Assembly (NCBI GenBank): GCA_024516155.1
Contig: JAJJXM010000065.1
Span: 1 to 64,000 of the forward strand
Reading direction: 5' to 3'
Length of the DNA: 64,000 nucleotides
DNA from: Pyronema omphalodes
Lineage: Eukaryota; Ascomycota; Pezizomycetes; Pezizales; Pyronemataceae
The first letter of the stretch is position 1. Every line of letters begins with the position of its first letter. Under the pieces are notes generated by a model. The model worked only from the letters and a program-made list of their open reading frames with translations. It had not been told where the DNA came from and did not search any database. Of this stretch, positions 25,794 to 38,070 are shown one piece after another. Made by a program: the position numbers and the translations under genes.

Positions 25794-26019
25794 GCAAAGG
25801 TTAATAACAGAATATCGATCATTCACCCCTGAAGCTATCAAACCCATTATATTTGATCTATAAACCAGTAGTTGAATCTAATGCAATATACGGTAGAACT
25901 TCGATAAGGTGTGTGTGTAGTATATAACATCACTGTTTTCCGTTCACTGTTCAATGTTCGCCGAAAGTTCGTTATGAGCTATAAACCTTAAATCGTAAAC
26001 CTCAAATCAGATGCAATAA

Positions 26020-26038
26020 CCCCCCCCCCCCCCCCCCC
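26020..26038. repeat. Poly-C homopolymer
   Basis: 19 consecutive C, 47 bp before the inverted repeat at 26085. Confidence 0.9.
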
Positions 26039-26084
26039 TCTCCCACCATGCCTCCGTCAATCACAATCTTCAGTACGGTACCGT

Positions 26085-26145
26085 GACAAAAGTGACCGTC
26101 ACTTTTCTGTGCTAAGCGCCGCGCGGGGTGACGGTCACTTTTGTC
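26085..26145. repeat. Perfect 18-bp inverted repeat with 25-bp loop
   Basis: The left arm GACAAAAGTGACCGTCAC (26085-26102) is exactly complementary to the right arm at 26128-26145. The left arm also opens a nearly perfect 19-bp palindrome (26088-26106) with one unpaired centre base. A separate perfect palindrome, ACGGTACCGT, abuts it at 26075-26084. It could be an excision scar or minimal MITE made of two terminal repeats, a protein-binding operator, or a hairpin. No target-site duplication is clear. Confidence 0.85.
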
Positions 26146-26642
26146 CAGCACCTCGTACACATTGAATCGGACTTATATTCAACCGCCTTGGTGTAATGTA
26201 GATATGCACTTATGCAGAGGTTGTCTTATCGATAATGTAACCATTTCCAGCTGTATCGAGCTGCATCAGTATTCAGCTATGTATACATATGTATCCAGTC
26301 AGCTGCTATACGGACGTACGTGGAGTATGAAGAAGCGAACCAACCATCAACCAAGCATCGGCCAACCACCACCACCAGCCAACCACCAGCAACCACAACC
26401 AATCATCCACCAACCACAACCACCAACCAGCAATCATCAACCCCACCCCAAGATCCCACCACAAGCCACAAGCCACAAGCCACACGCCACCCAACTCATA
26501 GTGCTACTCAAACGTTACACCATACACATCAAGACTCCACTTGTACCGTGCACCATATAACGAATTATATAAGCATCTTTCATCAGCTTATTCTTTAAAA
26601 CTTTGTTCATATCTAATATCTACGCGGAAATGTAGTATGTAC

Positions 26643-26678
26643 ATAGGTATGTAGGTATGTAGGTATGTAGGTATGTAT
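26643..26678. repeat. GGTATGTA octanucleotide microsatellite
   Basis: About four tandem copies of AGGTATGT in a GTATGTAC context. Confidence 0.85.
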
Positions 26679-28434
26679 CATAAACGACATTTTACAACTT
26701 ATAACTTTTAACCTGTAACCCGCAACCTGCATAAAGCATAGGAAATGGAAATGGAAATGGAAATCCCAAAGTAGCGGCTGAAACTCGAAACCTGGATGTA
26801 ATAGTATTGACAAGCTTTATATATCACCCCGTACCGAGGGGTTATTTTATTGGTTTATTTTATGTACATTTTATTTATGTTTTGTTTACATTTTATTTAT
26901 ATGTTTTGTTTATTATTTTCTTTATTTTTTTTTTCTAATTGTTATTTTTCAGTGATTATTTTGTTTTTGTTGTCTTTTGTTTTTAATTACTACAACGAAC
27001 CCCCAATATATTCACAGAGACTCGAGTTCCCAAGTTCCCAAGTCCGATATCCAGTTTCAAGTCCCAGTTTCAAGTTCACAGAATCCAAAACACACCAAGC
27101 AGCCTCACATCTCCTTATCCCGTCCCTCCATCTCCTAGTCCCTGGTCCCTGCCCCCGCGCAAAACCTCACACCGCTCACCTCCTCAAAAAAAAAGAATCA
27201 AGAAAGAAAAAAAATAATATATCCAATATTACTAACAATACAGATATACATCTTTTTCCCCATCCCCATCCGCCTCATTCTCTAACCCCTCTCCCCATCT
27301 TCTCCCTCCTCCTTCTCTAATTCTCACGCCCCCCCCCCTCCCCCTTTCGATACCCGCCTCCCAAAGCACAGCACAGCACCATCACCAGCCCATCCACAAC
27401 CACAACCATCACCATCCACAACCAAACCACAAAAACAGTCCAACCACGAACCGGGAATGCAGCCAAACCAAACTAAAACCAAACAAAACAAAAACCAGAC
27501 CAGACCAGACCAGACACCGCCGATGACCCATGGATTTGCAAGAAACGAAGAGAAACAGGTAAGGCAAGGCAAGGTTAGCAAAAGTCAAAAGGGTAAAAAG
27601 ATAAAAAGTCAAAAAGTCAAAAAAAAGAAAGAAAAAGGAAAAAAGAAGAAGATATCCCTGTGATGCAGATCCAGAAAAATCCAGAAAGTAAAACGATGCT
27701 GATGAAAAAAAAAGAGCAAGGAAAATTAAGGCTAAAAAAATATAAGATACGATAGGAGATGATGAGGAATGGACGTCTTTTAAGTTGCGGGAGGCTGGGG
27801 GAAAAAGATAAAAAAAATAATAATAATACGCAACTAGACTCAATTTGAAGAAAGAGGATCAAAAAAAAAAAAAAATAACAGACGGACAAACGAAACCAAA
27901 AAGCAGGCAAGCAAGCAAGCAAGCAATTTTAACACCGGGTTGTGTGTGTACACTGTGTGTCCTTTTTGTCTATATAGACACACTAGTAATTACTTCCAAA
28001 AAAAAAATGTAAATGCAAATAGTTTTGTCAAATTCGAGAGCGAGAGAAATTCAGAGTGAGCTGGAAAAAATTTTGGTTGCTCTAAGATGGTTGGATATCT
28101 TATATATGATGATAATCCTTTGGTATCTTCGTCTTTCAAGTAGGGTTCCAATTTAGGAAAGAGAGAGTGTGTGTATGGCATATATCTTCTGTAGCCATAA
28201 GTTGGATAAAAAATTCTGATAAAAAAATTCGAGAGAGTGTGTGACGTTGTGTTGTCAAAAAGTAAGTTGAAGAAAAAAATTGTTCAAAAGTTGTTCAAAA
28301 AGTTGTGTCGTTGCAATATGTTCATTCTTGTTGTACCGGTTCATCCGGCTTTTGGATACTAATTATTGTAACCATTTCTTTCCGTTCCCTTTCTGTCCCA
28401 TTCCGCAAGCCTGCCAGCAGAAATTTAAAATCCC

Positions 28435-29514
28435 TTAATAGTCTCCCATATCCACATCATCCTCATCATAGACGACCTCAACTGTTGCACCTAGTGCCTC
28501 TTTTCCTTCCCGGATCATAGCCTTTAGTCGCTCATTAAAACGACGCATATCATCATCCATCTCCAAATCATCGTCACCCTTGACGCTACCCTGTGATCTT
28601 TGCTTTTTGCTTGGCGCAGCGCCAAATGGTTGGCCACCAACAGGCGGGGTTCTTGGAGGGCGGAGTCCTTTACGTTTTGGGATGACGGTACGACGGCGAG
28701 CTGTGGGTGAGGATACACTGCGGGTGTGTCTTCTGGGTTGCGCTTCGGTTGGCGAAACTAGGACCCAGCGAGCAGACATTCCTGCTTCTGTTGCGGATGG
28801 AGCAGCTCGTTGTGTGTCGACATACAACGGGGCGGAAGCAGTGGATGCAGGGAAAGACGAAGGAGCAGAGGCGGGTGCGGATGCAGCCCAGGGTTTATAG
28901 CCATCCCAAGTTCCGGTCGTGTTTCTTCGCTGGCCGGCGAAACTTGGTGCATCGTCTAAAACTTGGTGGTATGTTTGCTGATATGGAATTTGTGTAGGGA
29001 TTGATAAAGGTTGCTGGGGAATCGATTCTGGTATTGGTGATGGTGTGGGTGCTGGTGTTGAATTGCTATTGCTTGACATGAATGGAATTCTCGGTCGAAA
29101 CATTTCCCATGCACCCCGCAATACTCCACCTAATGTTCCCCCTACCACATCGATAATTCTTCGTTTTCCTCCTCGTTCAGGTTCTGTCCGTTGTGGGCGT
29201 GCGTAGTCATCCGATGAATCTTCTGAATACCCTCGTTTTCTTGAACCCACCAAACTAGTTCGATATTCCCGATCGCTGTAAACACTCTGCGACATTAACT
29301 GATCGTCATCGTCAGAATCTGTCGCTGATGGTGTGAGTGGATGGCTGTAGGAGTATTCTCGTGGTGGGTAGGGGTTCGATGCATATGACGGTCGCTGCTT
29401 CTTTGCTTGTGGAAACGGCACTGGGGAGGCTTCGCGCGACGGCGCCAAATGTCGCGGATAGCTGGGGAGGCTCGGAAGGGAGGGCGCAAACGAGGACATT
29501 GTGTACAGCGTCAT
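28435..29514 (-). CDS. Conserved-looking disordered protein of unknown function
   Basis: Single exon, 359 aa. Not recognised. It is Ser/Pro-rich with a basic, probably nuclear, character (GSRKRGYSED, PERGGKRRIIDVV, RRRTVIPKRKGLRPPRTPP). A short hydrophobic/amphipathic core GGTLGGVLRGAWEMFRPRIP near residue 125 and a folded-looking C-terminal helix MRRFNERLKAMIREGKEAL before an acidic tail DEDDVDMGDY stand out. Two in-frame ATGs, at 29514 and 29499, are possible starts; the second gives MSSFAPSLPSLPSYP, a natural-looking N-terminus. The conserved core, basic and acidic blocks argue that it is a real gene. Confidence 0.75.
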   Translation of the reverse strand: MTLYTMSSFAPSLPSLPSYPRHLAPSREASPVPFPQAKKQRPSYASNPYPPREYSYSHPLTPSATDSDDDDQLMSQSVYSDREYRTSLVGSRKRGYSEDSSDDYARPQRTEPERGGKRRIIDVVGGTLGGVLRGAWEMFRPRIPFMSSNSNSTPAPTPSPIPESIPQQPLSIPTQIPYQQTYHQVLDDAPSFAGQRRNTTGTWDGYKPWAASAPASAPSSFPASTASAPLYVDTQRAAPSATEAGMSARWVLVSPTEAQPRRHTRSVSSPTARRRTVIPKRKGLRPPRTPPVGGQPFGAAPSKKQRSQGSVKGDDDLEMDDDMRRFNERLKAMIREGKEALGATVEVVYDEDDVDMGDY

Positions 29515-31014
29515 GGCCTCGACGGCGGGGCTTTATAGTTGTTGCTCGGCGGGATGGTGATTTTTCTTCACTGCTGGGGTTAAGCGAGGTTGTTGGAACG
29601 GGGTTGAATGAATTTGCGTTGCGAGACTTTTTGAACAAGGAGAAGTGTTGAAACGGGGTTGAAATGGGGGTCGTTAACGTTGGTCAGTGGTAGTGTCTAG
29701 AGAATGAATGCTGATTCGTGATTGTGGTTGTCTTTGTGGTTGGTTGTGAATGGTGATGGGGGGAAGGTGGATTCTGTGCTAGCTGGTCGTGGTGTGGTGG
29801 ATGTGGATGTGGTGGATGTGGTGGTGGTGGTAGTGTTTCGGGGTCCCTCCAGTTGAGTGCAGGACCAGGATTTTCTCTCATTCTCTTTTTGCAGCGAAAA
29901 CGGGCGAGGCGAGGGAGAGCAGCAGCTGGTTGTTTGGGCGGCGTGCGACAGAGAGGGAACATAACACCGCTAAACTGAAACGGGCGTTGTAGGCGAACCG
30001 GAGGCTCGAGGGGCGGCGACGACGATGCGGGGAAATACATAGAAAGGGAAGCGCGGGGTTGGATAGGGTTGAGAAGGATTGGAGGATATAATTGAACTTG
30101 TTATTTTCATTTTCTGTGCATTCTGCATTTCATTCTCTGTTTTGGTGGTGTTTCCAACATCGCCAGTCGTCTGCTGCATGCGACCAACGCTGATCTATGC
30201 CACCATATTCACGTTCTTTGGTGGCTGCTGCAGCCCCGCAAGCGACCACCACCAACACCACCACAAAAGAAAAGCGGTCCGGCGAGTTGGATCTTTAGAT
30301 GCCGCAGCTATGGTGAAAGATATGTAAAACGCATTTTTCTGTTTACATAGGAAGTGAATTTCTATGTTTATTACGATAGCTAGAGATAACGAAGCAGTCT
30401 TCTATACATAATAAAACAACTTTCCATTTACACAAAACCCAGCTTACTATTCCTGCTTCCTGTTCAAACACCTCAGAAATCAAAGCAGGTTAATCCTCCA
30501 AAACAAACTACCCCGCCATCCCCATCGTTACCCGTTCCTTCCTCTCGCAATTGACACCCCTTCTCGCACGGGCACTCAAACATCCGTCCGGCAGTCGTCA
30601 ACTCCGGTACTCGGCGTGTATCATTTCCATTTCACAGTTATTACTAAAAAGAAGTCTCAAAAATACCACCCCTTCCAAGGCGATATGCCGCTTGAACGCG
30701 GTCTTATGACTCCTAACTGCCTGGAGCAGCCTGATAGCTACCCCAGCTCGCCCCAATCATCATCCGTTCTTGATGTCGATCGTAGATTTCTTGCACAGAA
30801 TAGCCGAAGACAGACAACCAGTTACGTCAGTCTCACGTGACACCACCCCATCCGCTCATCCACACAAAACCCCCATCAATTCCGCTCAATTGAAAGCTAT
30901 CTTCTGTGTCCGCGCATTCGAACAGTGAGATCGCAGAGTCCCGCCGAACCGCTAAGCATAACATACGAATTCTACAATTGAACCCGCCACAAAGTATCAC
31001 TCTGATTGTTGAAC
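29515..31014. other. Intergenic region between divergent genes
   Basis: GT-rich leader of the disordered-protein gene, then a GC-richer stretch at 29830-30300 with CACCACCAACACC repeats, then the promoter region of the DUF1774 gene. No supported gene; frames are Pro/His-rich. Confidence 0.5.
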
Positions 31015-32014
31015 ATGGCATTCTGTATGCTCCCGTCTTGGCTACCCAACAGCAGAAACTATGTGGAATTCCGTACTGACCAATGCAATGTAGCTAACCC
31101 ATTTTCCCGCGACGTCGAGGGAACAAGACGTAACATCACTGCCTACCGAGTTCTTACTCTTCTCTCGTTCCTTCTACAGTTCATCACGACTCTCTACTAC
31201 ACCAAGAATGCTCCTACCGATGACCATACCGGCCACCATACTATTTTCCAATACCACTCTACGCCATTCACTTTGAGCTATGTATTTGTCAGCATTTACT
31301 GGGTAGTACTTTGGATTATGCAGATGGTTTATGTCTGGCACCTCTTCCGTAGCGATGCTGTTGCCGTCGACTCTGCTGCCGCTGTTGGAAGCCACTTTAT
31401 CCTGTGGGTGCTATCCGTCTTTATATAAAATTACACTACTAACTAATGTTACCAGTTACAATGTTCTTCACTTTGCCTGGGTTATGCTCTGGACTCGTGG
31501 CCACACCATTTTGTCTGAGATGATCTTGGTTATCAACTTCCTTCAGTTGACAGCTGTATACTTCCGTCACCACACCGCGCCAAGATTGATTCACAACGCT
31601 GTCTCCGCTATGCCGTTAACCTTTACCTTCTTTATGCTTTTGTGGAACGGAGCCGTTATGATTCACTGTTACTCACTTGTCTGCAGAGTCCTTGCAAACG
31701 TAGCTGTTTGGGGACTTGCTGCATTCGCTGGTTTCTTCTTGTTGGCATTCCGTGACTTTTATGTTGGATTTGCGACTGCATTCCTTGCTGCTGGTTTGGG
31801 TGTTGGGTAGGTTTATTGTGGTTATTTATAGGGTTTAAATGAATGAGGCTGACTTGAGGATAGACAATTCTTTACCAAGGTTATTGCTCTTCAGTGGCCG
31901 TTTGCTTTCGCTGTAATGGCGATTGTTTTCTGTGGTAGTATCTTTACTGCTCTTTCTTTCGGAACTACCGAGAGAACGGGTGAGAGAGCTCCTTTGCTCC
32001 ACGAGTCTGCATAA
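31015..32014 (+). CDS. Fungal multi-pass membrane protein, DUF1774-like
   Basis: Three exons: 31015-31403, 31456-31806, 31864-32014; introns of 52 and 57 bp; 296 aa. An integral membrane protein with about seven hydrophobic segments, including TLLSFLLQFITTLYY, YVFVSIYWVVLWIMQMVYVW, the segment after HFAWVMLW, PLTFTFFMLLWNGAVMI, VWGLAAFAGFFLLAF and FAFAVMAIVFCGSIF. The N-terminal pattern NPFSRDVEGTRRNITAYRVLT and the tail TGERAPLLHES match fungal DUF1774 proteins as I remember them. Function and location are unknown; the LL-containing tail suggests an endomembrane. The in-frame TTG codons upstream are ignored in favour of the ATG at 31015. Confidence 0.85.
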
Positions 32015-33008
32015 GGCGGGGGAGTAATTAAGGCGGGATATTGAGAGTGACGTGAATGACGGAATGACGGGATGACGGGATGACGAGAGAGAGAGAGAGA
32101 GATGGATGAACGAATGGAATTGATTATTTCCTTTGTTATTTTTTCTTTATGAATTGTTGAATGATATCAGATTTGTCGGGTGGGTAATTATTTGCGTGTC
32201 TGAGTTTAGTTGGTAGCCCTATTGTTGAAATGCATTTTACCTTTTTTTTTTATTTGTTTGTTTGTTTGTTGTTTACCTGATTGATTTGATTGATTTGATT
32301 AATTATCCATCTGCTAGTTACCTCGCTACGTTACTTGGCTGTTGATTAAGTGGCATATGCTAGTTTCCTCGCTATTTACGATTTATTGATTAACTGTTTT
32401 CTGTTAGTTGCCTCGCTACTCATTCTGAAATTGAAGCGCATGCTTGTATGCATAAATAGGCAGTGCATAGCAAGTGCATAGCAAGTGCATAGCAAGTGCA
32501 TAGTAAGTGCATATCCCCCGTCTTGCATAAGTACACACCCGTTCACACCCAAATCTTGCATAAGAACCCGCATCTTGCATACCCCAATCCATCACTCGCT
32601 GGGTTAGGGCTCTCCACCCCCCTAATGCATCTCTCAAACCCCTGTGCAACCGGCGGTCTGGCTCACACTGGACACTACTTACGACTCCCAGGAAATTGGA
32701 GTTTTGCTAACAGGGAAAGAAGCGCAGCGCGGCGGCGATCAGAGGAGCCAGTCTAGGCTGACAGTAATCACCAGCTCTGCCCTACCCTCTTTCTCTGCAT
32801 CAATCCAGAATAACCCCCCAGAGGAGCACCACCCCCCCAAAAAGCACTCCCCCGACAGCTCTGCCAAAGCACCCCGTGCAGCTTCTCGACGTCGGTCATC
32901 GAGAATAATTCGCCCAAACTCACTCGAATAATCCTCCATTCTCAACCCACATAAGCAAGGCCCAAGCACTCCGACGAACAAGAAACAAAAAACTCGGATT
33001 CAAACTTT
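32015..33008. other. Intergenic region with simple repeats; promoter of deacetylase gene
   Basis: Contains GA-rich and ATGACGGG repeats near 32050-32105, TTTG repeats near 32255, TTGATTTGA repeats near 32280-32300 and an 11-bp tandem repeat at 32462-32513. The final 100 bp are the deacetylase leader. No gene seen. Confidence 0.55.
32462..32513. repeat. 11-bp tandem repeat
   Basis: Four to five units of AGTGCATAGCA, the last diverged. Confidence 0.9.
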
Positions 33009-36000
33009 ATGCCAACTACGGAGCCCACGCTTCCGCCACCACCCCTTCCCCCTGATGCCCGCGGTGTGAACATCGACCACTCCACCACCATGCGATCCTT
33101 CCGCCCTCAAAACTCCTCTCCAGCTTCGTCATTACACAGCGAGAAGCTTTCGCCTCATTCGCCTCGAACTATATCTCGTCGTGCCTCAATGGATGTAAGG
33201 TCAGCAGCCGCAGCTCGTCCAGCTTCTCGAGGTTCGAGCAGGGAACGGGAACGAGCTCCTTCTACTCCGCCGGCTATTAGAAAACGCGCTTCTATGGTCT
33301 CGCTTAGCACGCTTAGCAATGGTGGAACTATGACTCCCCAACCGAATATGAGAAGGAGGGCAAGTTTGCTTTCTTTACGAGGATCTCCTCCCAGCTCTAG
33401 TCCCTCCCCGGAACCTACGATAAAGAAAGATATGACGCCGCCGACCCAGGATCCCTATGCTGTTACCACCGTTATTCTTCATGATGCGACATATAAACAT
33501 CGATATGCACGCCCGAAAACTTCGAAAGCTGAGCTCGACAGTATCGTGGAAAGACCGGAACGAATCCAAGCTGCCGTGTATGGAATATGCGCCGCCCAGG
33601 TACGGGCAGGGAAAGAACGATTATCAATCAATAAAACGACTCGAATGGGGAAGCTAGCGGATCCAGAAGTCATGTTGGTTCATGCACATACGGCCCTAGA
33701 GCGAGGCAAGAAATCTTGGCCAGACGAACTATCAGCTATGACAATAGCCGCGACGGAAAAGTTAAAACGAGGACAACTGGAAGTATCAAGTTCATATCAT
33801 CAAGGTGATTTATATTTATGTGGTGAGAGTTTGGAAGATTTGGAGGGATGTATAGGAGCTGTCTACGATGGTGTAGATGCAGTGTTCGGGGAAGGTCCAG
33901 TAAAACACTCCTTTGTGTGTATTCGGCCACCAGGTAGGTCCAATCAAGCTTTATTGTGTCAAACATTCTGAGTACAATAGGTCATCACTGCGCGGAACGA
34001 GATCCCTCCGGTTTCTGCTGGCTCAACAATGTGCACATCGCAATTGCACATGCAGCCAAGGACCACGGATTAAGCCATGCCGTTATTCTCGACTTCGACC
34101 TCCACCACGGCGACGGATCACAAGCCATCACATGGTCCATAAACGAACTTGCAGCCAAGATCGCATCTGATTCAGCGGCGACTAAGAAACGCTCATATGG
34201 AATGCATGTTCCAACAATCGGATATTTTTCCCTCCACGACGTCAACTCTTATCCCTGCGAAAGCGGCGACAAAAACAAAATTCTTAGTGCTTCCGTAAAT
34301 TTGGAAGCTCATAACCAATTTATTCACAACGTTCACTTGAAACCTTATTCAAACGAAGATCACTTTTGGAAATTATACCAAACTCATTACACATCAATAT
34401 TTACTAAAGCCAGGCAATTTCTAAAATCCGCCTCTACATCAAAATCAAAAACCAATAAAGAATTCAAAGCTGGAGTTTTCTTGTCTGCAGGATTCGATGC
34501 ATCCGAACATGAAACACCAACCATGCAACGTCATCAAGTCAATGTACCGACTGATTTCTTTGCAAAATTCACAGCCGACGCCGTTGCTCTTGCCGAAGAA
34601 TACTGCGGTGGTCGTGTAGTGTCCGTCTTAGAAGGTGGTTACTCTGACCGCGCCATCACCTCTGGAGTCTTCGCCCATATCTCCGGTCTCTCCTGTGTCG
34701 CCCCCGACCAAGTCGGTTATATCCCCTCGCAAGACGGGATTAACCTCCCCTCAGTTTACTGTGAGCGCCAAGTAATTTGGGACCGACTCTGGTGGTCGGT
34801 AGACCATCTCCAAGAGCTAGAACGCTTAACCCAAAAACAACCCAAAAAGGTCGAGCCCAAGAAAACCTCCTACATGGACGCCACAACCGCCTCTACCGCC
34901 CGAGTGATCGAAGCCCCACGAAGAGTATCCAGCAACTACGGTGTAACCACCAACGCCGCTCCCCCTCCTCCAAAACCTTGGGAGGTCCAAGCCTACGAAC
35001 TTTCAAAATTTTTCATCCCCCAGGACCTAATAGAGGTCCTAGAAATCCCCGCTATCAGTAAACCCTCTGGAGGAGCCCCGAGTGCTGCGGCTAACAAACG
35101 CCACTCCATGCCCCCCGGAGAACTAACCATGACACTCCGCAGCCGAAAAGCGAAGCCAGATCCCATTCCAGCTGCTGCTCCCGCCCCTGCAACCCGCGGA
35201 AGAAGAGCAAGCACAGCTGGTTACCTCACTGATGCATCCTCCGCCCGTACCTCCCGCGCACCCTCCCGCTCAGGCTCAAGCAGAGCCGTTACCCCCGTCA
35301 CAACCGGCCGCTCTGATACCCCCGCTCTGAAAGGAAAACCCCCTGCCACTGCCGCTACAGGTGCCACTGTTGCTGGTCCTCGCTCTTCTAGAGGCCCCGC
35401 ACCAAACCGTGGTCCTCCAACAAGGAAACCAAGTCCTCCTATCCCCGGTCCTATCGATATGGATGCCGTCACCGGTAAACTTGCAAAAGTCAAAATCACC
35501 TACAACAACAAAGAAAAAGACAAAGCCGCAGAAGAAGCCGAATACCAACGGCAACGATTACTGCAGCAAATGGAGGCTGAAAAACGCGAGCTTGAAGAAC
35601 GGCTAGAACGGGAGAAAAGGGAGTTAGAAATCCGGGTTATCAGAGAACGCGAGGAACGGGAAAATGCCGAGCGGGAAAGACAGGAGCTTGCAGAAGCACT
35701 AGAACGCGAACGATTAGCCCGAGAAGCCCGGGAAGCTCACGAAGAGGCAGACCGCTTTACCAGGGAGGAGGAGGAAAGAAGAAAAGCCGGTGTTGCGGCA
35801 AGGAGGTTATCTCATGGAGGACTTCCTAGACCCGTGGGAACAGCAGTTGCCAACGCCCGTAAAAGACTCGAAAGTAATGCAGCGCAGAACATGCCGAATT
35901 TCGCGGCTATGGCAGGTTTGTCGGGATTACCACCATTGGTTACGGGTAATGCTCAGGCGAATAAGGGGTTGCAGAGTCTGCCGAGTAGTCCTCCGCAGGT

Positions 36001-36154
36001 TATGTTGAATGGGCATGATATTCCGGGTATGCCCGGTGCTGATGCGGGGTTGGGACACTTTCATGGGGTGGTGAAAACTGCCGGTCATGGGCATGGGCAT
36101 GGGCATGGGCATCATCATGCTCAGAAGGATCATACTGGGTATGCGAATAGCTGA
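33009..36154 (+). CDS. HOS3-type histone deacetylase
   Basis: Two exons: 33009-33933 and 33981-36154; 47-bp intron; 1032 aa. A zinc-dependent lysine deacetylase. Residues 1-140 are Ser/Arg/Pro-rich and disordered. The catalytic domain runs from about 147 to 590: IRPPGHHC (H310/H311 charge relay), LDFDLHHGDG (D348 and H350 as zinc ligands), SAGFDASEHE (third ligand) and LEGGYS (active-site Tyr). The intron falls just before the HH pair. The large insertion and sequence fit HOS3 rather than RPD3 or HDA1. After the domain comes a Ser/Ala/Pro-rich linker, a charged E/R coiled coil (about 850-935) and a Gly-His tail with a GHGHGHGHGHHH run. The tail is encoded by a CATGGG microsatellite and could bind metal. 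Intact and probably active. Confidence 0.95.
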
Positions 36155-36313
36155 CAGGAGGAGAGGGAGGGTGGGGGCGAGGGGGATGTAGAGATGGGGG
36201 GGATGTAAAGGTAGAGAGAAGGATAGAGGCGGGGATGCGTGTGTGTGTGGTTGAGTGGGAATGGGATCGTGGCAAGGGGAGTGGGTAAATGATAGAGGGT
36301 GTGTGACGTGTTG

Positions 36314-36314
<1 letters not shown>

Positions 36315-36357
<43 letters not shown>

Positions 36358-36450
36358 CGGGGGGGCGGGGGGGCGGGGGGGGCGGGGGGGCGGGGGGGGG
36401 GGGGGGGGGGGGGGGGGCGGGGGGGGCGGGGGGGCGGGGGGGCGGGGGGG

Positions 36451-36483
<33 letters not shown>

Positions 36484-36502
36484 CGGGGGGGCGGGGGTGG
36501 GT
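36315..36502 (+). repeat. Giant G-tract with periodic C interruptions
   Basis: About 188 bp almost purely G, broken by single C residues roughly every 6-8 bases in two blocks, with three long pure-G runs. It starts 160 bp downstream of the deacetylase stop codon and is on the sense strand, so it may lie in that gene's 3' UTR. It is strongly predisposed to G-quadruplex formation, and its exact length may be an assembly estimate. Confidence 0.92.
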
Positions 36503-37288
36503 AGTAAAGAAAGTAGAAATTAGAAACCATCAAAGTGATCAGTACAGTAGAAGTAAAGGTAGCGGGGTAATATTGTATTTTTTGTATTTTTTTTTTTTTT
36601 TTTTTCATTTTTTTTTTCATGGATACCAACTTTATTGCTTGATTACTTAAGGATCATCATATCATATTTTCAAAGCCTTTTTGTTTTTTTTTTTTTTTCA
36701 CCATATTTTAGCGGGGAAAGTTGTGGTTTTTGTGTTTTGCGTTTTGCTTTTGCTTTTACTTTTGCATTTACCATACCTCTACTTTTACCATACCTTTACT
36801 TTTGCATTTACTTTTGCATTTTATATTTTCGATGTTAGGAAGGAATTTTTCTTGTTGCTTATTGCTTATTGATCTTATCGATCTTATCGATCTTATTGCC
36901 TATTGCTCATTGCTTGTTTTTCGCTTTCGCCTTTAAAATCATTACATTCCAATATTGCAGGGGAATTACTGTTGCTGTGGAAGTTATCTTCTGTTTTTTT
37001 TTTTTTTGTTGATTTTTCGGATGATGTGTTTTAGGATACGTTATATACGTTATATACTATATATTGGCTTTTTTGCTGCTTGGCTTTGCTTCTTGGATTT
37101 GGATTTGGATTTGCGAGGGTTTTGGTTTTGATTTTGAAAGGGTTTTGCGAGGGTTTATATATATGCTATCATACCATATTACCACAATACTACCATACTA
37201 CCATACCACATCCCATCATACCACCATACCACCATACCACCATACCCTATCCCACCACCCCCCATCCACAGCATCCACAGCATCCACC

Positions 37289-37355
37289 CCCAATCCCCAA
37301 TCCCCAATCCCCAATCCCCAATCCCCAATCCCCAATCCCCAATCCCCAATCCCCT
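37289..37355. repeat. AATCCCC heptanucleotide repeat
   Basis: About nine near-perfect tandem AATCCCC units, preceded by ACCATACC repeats from about 37190. Confidence 0.9.
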
Positions 37356-37837
37356 ATCCAATCCCCATACCACAAAAGCTGACAATACCAATCCAACCCG
37401 CATAAACCTCCCTATTCCCCAAACCCCATAATCCCCGCCCTAAAGAATTCAGGATATTACTAGTGCCTAAAGATGGTGGCTAGCGCCGATACCCCTAGTA
37501 GAACCGGCGGAACTTCTACGCAGTGCCAGACGGCTGTATGAGAATGGTAATGGGGTATACTGTGGTAGTAATCGTAGTACCAGAGTTCATCACAGTCTGT
37601 GCGGTCCTGGTGGCAGCATGGACGGGGCAGCATTGACGGTCCTGGGGGCAGCATTGACGGATCTTGGGTAACCTTGGGTGGCCATAGGTGGCCGCGGTGA
37701 CTACTCCTACGACTACAACTACCATCATCATCACCACTCATCACTCGAAACCCGTAGTTGATGCTCTGCTTTGATAATTCCAATGCACTACACGAGATAA
37801 GGTAGGTATATGGAATTCTTTCGCCAACAAGGAAAAA

Positions 37838-37879
37838 ACAAAAAAACAAAAAAAACAAAAAATAAAAAATAAAAAAAAT

Positions 37880-37916
<37 letters not shown>

Positions 37917-37978
37917 AAATAAAAATAAAAATAAAAATAAAAATAAAAAATAAAAAATAAAAAATAAAAAATAAAAAT

Positions 37979-38014
<36 letters not shown>

Positions 38015-38070
38015 AAATAAAAAATAAAAAATAAAAATAAAAATAAAAAAGATAAAAATAAAAAAGATAC
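37838..38070. repeat. A-rich AAAAAT tract
   Basis: About 230 bp of AAAAAT, AAAAAAT and AAAAAC units with no G apart from a few bases near the right end. Minus-strand frames read as Phe/Tyr/Ile repeats. Confidence 0.92.

Larger units (their letters stand above)
24238..28434. other. Low-complexity intergenic region
   Basis: About 4.2 kb rich in simple repeats: GGATGGATATTTT repeats near 25130-25180, homopolymeric G and C, AAGTCT repeats, CCAACCA-rich DNA at 26340-26480, ACCAG repeats near 27500 and long A-rich tracts at 27180-27880. Frames here have strongly biased composition (poly-Phe, poly-Trp, His/Pro) and are rejected. Confidence 0.6.

Noticed and set aside
36000..36650. Long frames of poly-Gly (+) and poly-Pro (-) up to 209 aa
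   Set aside because: They are translations of the G tract and of the antisense of the deacetylase end.
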